Shown: positions 58,966-64,000 of the stretch, one piece after another
Layout: each line of letters starts with the position of its first letter
Position numbering within the stretch: the first letter of the stretch is position 1
Assembly: GCA_022843745.1 (NCBI GenBank)
Contig: JALHNB010000004.1
Span: 1-64,000, forward strand
Source of the DNA: Anaerolineae bacterium
GTDB lineage: Bacteria > Chloroflexota > Anaerolineae > Aggregatilineales > Phototrophicaceae
Length of the DNA: 64,000 nucleotides
Reading direction: 5' to 3'
The notes under the pieces: generated by a model
What the model was told of the DNA's origin: nothing
Databases searched by the model: none
The model's input: the letters and a program-made list of their open reading frames with translations, nothing else
Made by a program: the position numbers and the translations under genes

Positions 58966-61377
58966 TTACGCCACTCCGTACAATGCCCTGTAAATTGTGT
59001 AAAAACCATAGATTCTCTGGACATAGCCGCGTGTGCTATCAATCGTGATGCTGTTCATAAAGAGATCATGATCGCCGCCCGATAATTCCAGCCAGCTTAT
59101 CGCCCGCCCAGGCCCAGCGTTATAACCTGCCAGCGCCGCCGTCGCGTTGTTATCGAAGCGCGTCAACTGTTCCTCCAGGTAATATGCGCCAAACTCGATC
59201 CCTGCATAAGGCCGAAACAGATCGCTGTGCTGGTAATCCGGCCAATTGATCTGCGCCGCGATGTATTCGGCTGTGCCAGGGATCACCTGCGTCAAGCCTT
59301 TTTCCCCGGCTGCGGCTGTCGCATGAGTATTGAATAAACTCTCATGACGGATCAGCGAAAAAAGCAGCAGTGGGTCAATGCCACGCTTCTGGGTAATGTC
59401 TAACACCACATCGAGATAATACGACGGGTAGCGAAGCCGAGCGATATAAGGTGGCGCATCCAGCGTGCCGACTCCCGCCTTGAGGATAATATTTGCAGCC
59501 GCGAAAATCGAGGAATAGTACGCACCGCTTCCCCGCAGGAACAGCGCGAGTTGGAAAGAGGCGACTCCATCATCCTTGACGGCCCCAATCAACTCCGCAT
59601 ACTCTGCCTCAGCTTCATCATAAGCCGCCATCGCCCACAATTCACGCCCGCGAATCAGGCGCGGGTCAGCTTCCAGCGCAGGGGAAAGCCGCCACAAATC
59701 ACCTTCCTGCGTCACCGAAAATTTTTCACGCAGCCATGCTTCAGCCTGCGCGAGTTCCGCCGCTTCATCAAACTGAAATTTGTATTGTGCTGGCGGCGCA
59801 AAGGGCTGCTGCCCACTGATTAAATCGCGGGCGCGGGCGCTGAAATAGCCATCCGGCGCAGCGGTCACAGCTTCATTCAATGCTTGCTGCGCTAAATTAG
59901 CGTCGCCACGCTGTAACGCCAGCCTGCCGACCCACAAATATGCCGATGCCCGATCATCGCCGGTCTCCGTGCTGGCGACACGGCTGAACAACTGCTCGGC
60001 ACGTGCCAATTCGTTGAGGTTATAAGCTGCCGTCGCCGCCAGCATCAGTCCGCTTTTGGCTTGCTCCGTGTCGGGGTATGCGTTCGCCAATCGCTCGAAT
60101 GTGATTCGCGACTGTTCGGGTTCGCTGTTTGTGCCGTAAAGATAACCCACACGCCACAATGCCTCAGCCGCTTCTGGCAAATAATCGTAATTATCGGCGA
60201 TGAACGAATAACGCTCAATCGCGCCGGGAATATCACCTGCGAGAAATTTCGTCCGCCCCTGTTCTAGGAGTGCCATGCCAAAAGCCGGGTCTTGCGGATA
60301 TTGGTCGATGATCGTCTGGAAAGCGGTATCTGCCGCCGTCGGGTTGCCGATCTCACGATAGGAACGCCCCAAGAGCAGATGGAGTTCCGCAGGGACATCC
60401 GCCAGTGGGCGCTCTGTCGTATAAATATTTAAGGCTTCGACAGCGCCTTCATAATCGCCATAAAGGAAACTCACGCGCCCAACCGCAAAATTATCCAGTT
60501 CACGCCCGTTTGTCAGCAGAATCTTCATCGCCTGATAACCTTCAGGGCGGTCAGGATATGTCTCAAAAATGGCCTGCATCCGCGCCAGCCCATTTTCCAG
60601 ATCGCCGCTGTCTACTACCGCTTGTGCGGCGGCAAAAGCAATCGTGGCACGGTAAGGCGCATTCGTCGCCACAGCCAGAATCGCGTCATACTGCGCAATG
60701 GCATCGCTCAAACGTCCAGCGGTCAGGTCGAGTTGAGCGATCTTTTCACGCAGCGTCAACTGAGGGACAAGCGTGCGATTGGCGTTGGCTGCCTGCGTGT
60801 AGCTTGCCAATGATGATTCAAGCTGCCCCAGCGCCAACTGCGCATCACCGATACGTTCCTGCGCGTAGCTGTCGATCAGGCCAGGACGCATGGCGATATA
60901 CTGCTGAAAATCGGCAATCGCTTCTGCCCAGCGCGATAATCCCAGATAGGCATCTCCGCGCAAAAAATAGGCCTGAGCGATTCGCACATCCTGGGGATAC
61001 TGCGTGATAAACGTCGTCATGCCCTCGGCGGCATTCGTAAATAAGCCCTCACGCAGCGCGGCTTGTCCTAATCCAAAGGCTGCCGCAGCACTCACATCCG
61101 GCGGCGCACCCTGCGCGAGAACGGTTTGGTAGGCATGAACCGCGTTTTCATAATAACCGTTGAGGAGGTATTGGTCAGCCAACTGCTGCACGATTTCCGG
61201 CGGCGTGGTCGCAGTCGGCGGCAGAGTCGGCATCGGCGTTTCAGTCGGTGGCAGAGTCGGAGTCAGCGTACCTTCCGGCGTTGCCGTGACGTAGATCACG
61301 TTCGATTCCTGGTTGAGATTACACGCGCTGATCGCGAATAACAGTACCAGAGTTAGGGTCGTAATTTTTCTATTCAT
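58966..61377 (-). CDS. Lipoprotein TPR/lytic transglycosylase (Slt type)
   Basis: An 803-residue surface lipoprotein. Lipobox AISAC with Cys at residue 19. A Thr/Pro-rich spacer is followed by a long array of tetratricopeptide repeats (about 60-600; e.g. AQAYFLRGDAYLGLSRWAEA). The C-terminal SLT domain (about 650-790) has the catalytic Glu in SLIRHESLFNTHATAAAGEK, GLTQVIPGTAEYIA and ALAGYNAGPGRA. It should cleave glycan strands of peptidoglycan to 1,6-anhydro ends. The start is placed at 61377, where the signal peptide begins; the frame is open 39 bases further. Confidence 0.9.
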   Translation of the reverse strand: MNRKITTLTLVLLFAISACNLNQESNVIYVTATPEGTLTPTLPPTETPMPTLPPTATTPPEIVQQLADQYLLNGYYENAVHAYQTVLAQGAPPDVSAAAAFGLGQAALREGLFTNAAEGMTTFITQYPQDVRIAQAYFLRGDAYLGLSRWAEAIADFQQYIAMRPGLIDSYAQERIGDAQLALGQLESSLASYTQAANANRTLVPQLTLREKIAQLDLTAGRLSDAIAQYDAILAVATNAPYRATIAFAAAQAVVDSGDLENGLARMQAIFETYPDRPEGYQAMKILLTNGRELDNFAVGRVSFLYGDYEGAVEALNIYTTERPLADVPAELHLLLGRSYREIGNPTAADTAFQTIIDQYPQDPAFGMALLEQGRTKFLAGDIPGAIERYSFIADNYDYLPEAAEALWRVGYLYGTNSEPEQSRITFERLANAYPDTEQAKSGLMLAATAAYNLNELARAEQLFSRVASTETGDDRASAYLWVGRLALQRGDANLAQQALNEAVTAAPDGYFSARARDLISGQQPFAPPAQYKFQFDEAAELAQAEAWLREKFSVTQEGDLWRLSPALEADPRLIRGRELWAMAAYDEAEAEYAELIGAVKDDGVASFQLALFLRGSGAYYSSIFAAANIILKAGVGTLDAPPYIARLRYPSYYLDVVLDITQKRGIDPLLLFSLIRHESLFNTHATAAAGEKGLTQVIPGTAEYIAAQINWPDYQHSDLFRPYAGIEFGAYYLEEQLTRFDNNATAALAGYNAGPGRAISWLELSGGDHDLFMNSITIDSTRGYVQRIYGFYTIYRALYGVA

Positions 61378-61429
61378 ACTGCAAATTGTACCATGTGAGC
61401 ATAACGAATCAGGCAATGCTTAACCAACG

Positions 61430-61539
61430 TTAAGCCGACGGTGGGGCAAAATCGCCGGAAAATCAGGGCATTCCACAGACCGCATTAAGCCGACGGCGGG
61501 ACAAGATCGCCGGAGAGCCAGGGCATCCCATAGCCGACA
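61430..61539. repeat. Two-copy tandem repeat, period 55 bp, duplicating the end of the next gene
   Basis: Units at 61430-61484 and 61485-61539 both start TTAAGCCGACGG and stay about 80 percent identical. The second unit is the real C-terminal coding end of the minus-strand gene below (reading GMPWLSGDLVPPSA-stop). The first unit is a degenerated copy of it directly downstream, now with an in-frame stop at the Trp position. Confidence 0.85.
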
Positions 61540-61958
61540 ACTAGGTGTCCGGCCTCTGCCAAAGTTTTCCCCATTTGCTCAGTGCTGGCGAATGTCCACC
61601 AGTGATCGCCGGAGGGCAAAATCGCAACACCAAAATCATCCACGACCAATGCGCTCAACGTCCGGCGGGCATAATGCGGGTGACGGCTGGGTGTGATAGC
61701 CGAGGGCTGATCGCTGCGAACCAGAATCACGCGGAAACGCGACGGTGCGCCGGAAGACCACTGGCTGTCAGTGTAGTTGAGCAGTTGGAACTCAATAAAG
61801 CCGTAAAGCTTATCATCCAGCGCTTTTGCAAATCGAAATAAGCCACCTGCCTGCTGTACAGGGCTGTCTTCAAGCGCATAGCCTGCCGCACCAAACGCCT
61901 GCCCGACAACAGTCATGAGAATGAGCCGAAAATATTCGTGTGGAGATTGAGAATTCAT
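61485..61958 (-). CDS. Conserved-looking hypothetical protein
   Basis: A 157-residue soluble protein I do not recognise. It starts with a helix (EYFRLILMTVVGQAFGAAGY), then an alpha/beta part with FIEFQLLNYTDSQWSSG, RFRVILVRSDQPSA and a strand VVDDFGVAILPSGDHWW. No signal peptide, no membrane helix, no known catalytic motif. It lies upstream of the transglycosylase on the same strand (107 bases) and may be co-transcribed with it. Its 3' end is duplicated (see the repeat). Confidence 0.65.
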   Translation of the reverse strand: MNSQSPHEYFRLILMTVVGQAFGAAGYALEDSPVQQAGGLFRFAKALDDKLYGFIEFQLLNYTDSQWSSGAPSRFRVILVRSDQPSAITPSRHPHYARRTLSALVVDDFGVAILPSGDHWWTFASTEQMGKTLAEAGHLVVGYGMPWLSGDLVPPSA

Positions 61959-62096
61959 ATGTGATTACCCTACTGATGATGTACTGGAGTATAACGCTGA
62001 CCCCAGTGCTCTAGTCAAACACCGGAAAATATATTAAGATGTTCATAACGAAATTCAACACCTGATACCAGTTTTAATGGGATAGAAATTACGACA

Positions 62097-63557
62097 ATGA
62101 AAACAAAATCATCTATCAGGTCTTCTACAACAAAAATCGCACCCTTCATATTTTTGCTGGCTTTGTATATTTCGCCAGTTTTAGCGGCAGCGTTCGATTG
62201 CCCGGAAATCGCGCAAACGGCTTTGCAGAGGACGGATACGCTTTGCGCGGATACAGGCCGCAATAGTGCCTGTTATGGCCACGATCTCCTCGAAGCCCAG
62301 CCACAGCCTAATGTCGATATGTTCACGTTTAATCAACCCGGCCAAAAAGTTGACGTTGCCCAGATTCGCTCCTTACGCCTCTCGCCCATGAACATCACCG
62401 ATCAGGTGTGGGGCGTGGCGCTGATGCGCTTACAGGCCAGTTTACCCGCATCGCAGCCCGAAGACGTAACCATGCTCATTTTTGGCTCTGTAGAGGTCGA
62501 AAATGCCGTTATGCCCGCGACCAGCCAAACAATGACCGTCACAGCCCCTCAAAATATCAACGTTCGCAGCGATCCGTCTCCGACTTCAGCCGTGATCGGG
62601 ACATTGCCGTCCGGCGCGACGGTGACAGCGCTCGAACGCCTGCCGGATAATTCCTGGCTGCGCGTTCAGATGCCCAACGATGCCAATGTGACGGGTTGGG
62701 TATCCGCGTCGCTGTTGTCTGGTGACGTAGAAACACTCAATATCGCCCAGGCCAACGCCCCCTATTTACAATCGATGCAGTCCTTCTATTTTAAGAGCAG
62801 TGATGACGCAGCAGCCTGCCAGGATATTCCCACCAGCGGCCTTTTGATCCAGACACCCGAAGGCGCAGGCAAAGTCCGACTGTGGATCAACGAAGTCAAA
62901 TTCCAGATCGGCTCGACAGTTTTCCTGGAAGCGCAGCCCGGTGGTGAAATGACCATCCAGACGCTGGAAGGTGAAGCACTGGTCGAGACAGGCGGTGTGA
63001 CTCAGCGGGTTATGGCTGGCACACAGGCGCAAATCCAGATGAGTGAAAATTTGCAGCCGCTTTCATCGCCCAGTTTCCCTGAGCCTTATACGATGGATGC
63101 CGTACAAACGCTGCCCGTCGATCACTTAACCGATCAGATTACGATTGAGCCGCCGCTGACTCGTGAAGAAATTCAGGAGAGCATCGCCCAGGAAAATTCA
63201 ACAACTGACACCACCACTGACGATAGCAATAGCACGCCCCCTGCGAATGACACATCGGGTTCTGACGATAATTGCCCCGGCAATAGCTGCAATGCTCCTG
63301 GTCGTAATGATAATTGCCCCGGCAACAGTTGCAACGCGCCAGGTCGTAATGATGATTGCCCCGGCAATAGCTGCAATGCTCCTGGTCATGACGACAGTGA
63401 TAACGGCAATGGAAACGGAAACGGTAATGGCGGTGGTCAGGATAATGGCAATGGAAATGGTGGCGGCGACCAGGGTGATAACGACGACCAGAACGAAGAC
63501 GAGGGCGGCCTGTTAGATTGGCTTGGCGATATTTTGGACAAATTGCCCGTCTTGTAA
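62097..63557 (+). CDS. Secreted SH3b-domain protein with Cys repeats and Asn/Gly-rich tail
   Basis: A 486-residue exported protein. Signal peptide 1-31. N-terminal domain (about 33-145, CxxxxxxA...CYGHDLLEAQPQ, WGVALMRLQASLP) is common to Chloroflexota surface proteins. Bacterial SH3 domain at about 155-210 (NINVRSDPSPTSAVIGTLPS, WVSASLLSG). A FecR-like beta part follows (about 255-345: TIQTLEGEALVETGG). Then come three tandem copies of a 14-residue unit (DNCPGNSCNAPGRN, residues about 390-432) and an Asn/Gly/Asp-rich tail. Probably wall- or surface-bound. Stand-alone gene. Confidence 0.75.
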   Translation: MKTKSSIRSSTTKIAPFIFLLALYISPVLAAAFDCPEIAQTALQRTDTLCADTGRNSACYGHDLLEAQPQPNVDMFTFNQPGQKVDVAQIRSLRLSPMNITDQVWGVALMRLQASLPASQPEDVTMLIFGSVEVENAVMPATSQTMTVTAPQNINVRSDPSPTSAVIGTLPSGATVTALERLPDNSWLRVQMPNDANVTGWVSASLLSGDVETLNIAQANAPYLQSMQSFYFKSSDDAAACQDIPTSGLLIQTPEGAGKVRLWINEVKFQIGSTVFLEAQPGGEMTIQTLEGEALVETGGVTQRVMAGTQAQIQMSENLQPLSSPSFPEPYTMDAVQTLPVDHLTDQITIEPPLTREEIQESIAQENSTTDTTTDDSNSTPPANDTSGSDDNCPGNSCNAPGRNDNCPGNSCNAPGRNDDCPGNSCNAPGHDDSDNGNGNGNGNGGGQDNGNGNGGGDQGDNDDQNEDEGGLLDWLGDILDKLPVL

Positions 63558-63568
63558 TTTCTTTAACT

Positions 63569-63871
63569 TCACGGTTCGATATTGGTCGCGATGCCGTAAA
63601 TGCAGTGAGCGCCTACCCAGCCGTTCGTCCCGCCGCGATTATTGCCGATTAAAAATCGCGCTCCATTGATGGCCTTAATCAGGTGAAGATAAACGTGGCC
63701 TTTCACCTTGACGAGAACAATATCCCCGACGGCTAATTTGTCGGTGCTACAAGGTTCTAATGTGACCAGAGCACCATCATCCACCTTGCCCTTCATCGAA
63801 TGCCCTCTGGGGCGGATTTTGGCGGATTCGCCCCGCTGCAAGGCTTCAATCGCGTGTGTAGCCCAATTCAT
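63569..63871 (-). CDS. S24/S26-like peptidase (LexA/signal-peptidase fold)
   Basis: A 100-residue protein. The segment IRPRGHSMKGKVDDGALVTL contains the Ser of the S24/S26 SxxK/M motif (GHSM). AVGDIVLVKVKGHVYLHLI matches the region that holds the catalytic Lys in LexA and signal peptidases. No HTH and no membrane helix, so not LexA or a normal signal peptidase; similar tiny proteins are annotated as phage-repressor-like S24 peptidases. It starts four bases after the YyaL-type gene on the same strand. Confidence 0.7.
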   Translation of the reverse strand: MNWATHAIEALQRGESAKIRPRGHSMKGKVDDGALVTLEPCSTDKLAVGDIVLVKVKGHVYLHLIKAINGARFLIGNNRGGTNGWVGAHCIYGIATNIEP

Positions 63872-63875
63872 GATC

Positions 63876-64000
63876 TCACTTTTTCAATAATTCGCGGGTT
63901 TCTTCCACCGTCGTCACCGGCATTTTACAGGCGAAATTGCGGCACACATACACCGTTGGCTTGCCACTCCGCATCGTGCGATAACTCAGCAGGGGAATGA
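63876..64000 (-). CDS. C-terminal end of a DUF255/YyaL-type thioredoxin-domain protein (partial)
   Basis: The minus-strand frame entering at the window end reads ...GKPTVYVCRNFACKMPVTT and stops at 63876-63878. That ending (YVCxNFxCxxPVTxxEELR) is characteristic of the C-terminus of the YyaL/SPATA20 family: a thioredoxin-like domain followed by an alpha/alpha six-hairpin domain. Only about 40 residues are in the window. It is cut by the window edge. Confidence 0.75.
   Translation of the reverse strand, partial: IPLLSYRTMRSGKPTVYVCRNFACKMPVTTVEETRELLKK

Noticed and set aside
63280-63400. Repeats resembling a very short CRISPR-like array
   Set aside because: The repeats are in-frame coding repeats of the SH3b protein with no spacers and no cas genes.

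Overview
The window looks like a chromosomal segment of a Chloroflexota bacterium, most likely of the class Anaerolineae. This is inferred from gene style, not from a marker gene. Supporting signs are secreted proteins with Pro/Thr-rich linkers behind a lipobox or membrane anchor, a glycogen cluster with two GH57 enzymes and a DUF3417-type phosphorylase, AddAB rather than RecBCD, a WYL regulator, GT39-type mannosyltransferase-like membrane enzymes and frequent GTG/TTG starts. Base composition is around half GC. A few AT-richer islands (the TIR-HEAT gene, the HNH gene, the tandem-duplicated acidic protein) look acquired or fast evolving.

Layout. 1-5.3 kb: a CysM-like cysteine synthase with a T-box-like leader, a glyoxalase-fold protein, a PDZ protein, an HtrA protease and an acidic secreted protein made of two nearly identical 152-residue halves. 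5.4-10.8 kb: a glycosidase-like helical protein, tRNA-Val(GAC), a cupin, a DUF1269-like protein and a GT39-type glycosyltransferase. 10.9-14.6 kb: a very small bacterial microcompartment (BMC) locus with RpiB and DeoC (both with N-terminal extensions), an AAC(3)-fold acetyltransferase, a membrane protein, one BMC-H hexamer gene and one BMC-P pentamer gene. 14.6-16.4 kb: a TIR-HEAT protein, an orphan MNT-type nucleotidyltransferase and the 3' remnant of a siderophore-binding-protein gene. 16.4-21.4 kb: a complete FecBCDE-type ferric-siderophore importer followed by a sucrase/ferredoxin-like [2Fe-2S] protein. 21.5-27.6 kb: WYL regulator plus VOC protein, a ClpP-like fragment, a GH18 chitinase, an HNH protein, a B12-binding radical SAM enzyme and a cytochrome c lipoprotein.

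27.7-33.1 kb carries two sensor kinases (the second has no phosphoacceptor histidine) and an M23 peptidase. 33.2-38.0 kb: PHP phosphoesterase, GT4 glycosyltransferase, methylglyoxal synthase, a vanadium-haloperoxidase-like secreted protein and a membrane protein. 37.1-46.9 kb on the minus strand is one apparent operon: response regulator, NERD-domain membrane protein, AddB, methyltransferase, AddA, membrane protein. 47.2-48.9 kb is a response regulator/PAS-kinase pair. 49.0-58.2 kb is the glycogen cluster: GH57 branching enzyme, GlgA, GlgC, second GH57, a CBM48 protein on the other strand, and the phosphorylase. 58.5-64 kb has a CheY-like protein, a lipoprotein lytic transglycosylase, a hypothetical protein, a secreted SH3b protein, an S24/S26-like peptidase and the end of a YyaL/DUF255-type thioredoxin-domain gene.

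Two themes stand out. One is the minimal BMC locus. Its gene content (RpiB, DeoC, BMC-H, BMC-P) matches the sugar-phosphate-utilising (SPU) class of microcompartment, but it lacks BMC-T shell genes and the usual aldehyde dehydrogenase. The other is a repeated pattern of short 2-3 copy tandem repeats (period 18-55 bp) in intergenic spacers. Several include a stop codon or a Shine-Dalgarno/start module, so gene ends appear to have been duplicated in place.
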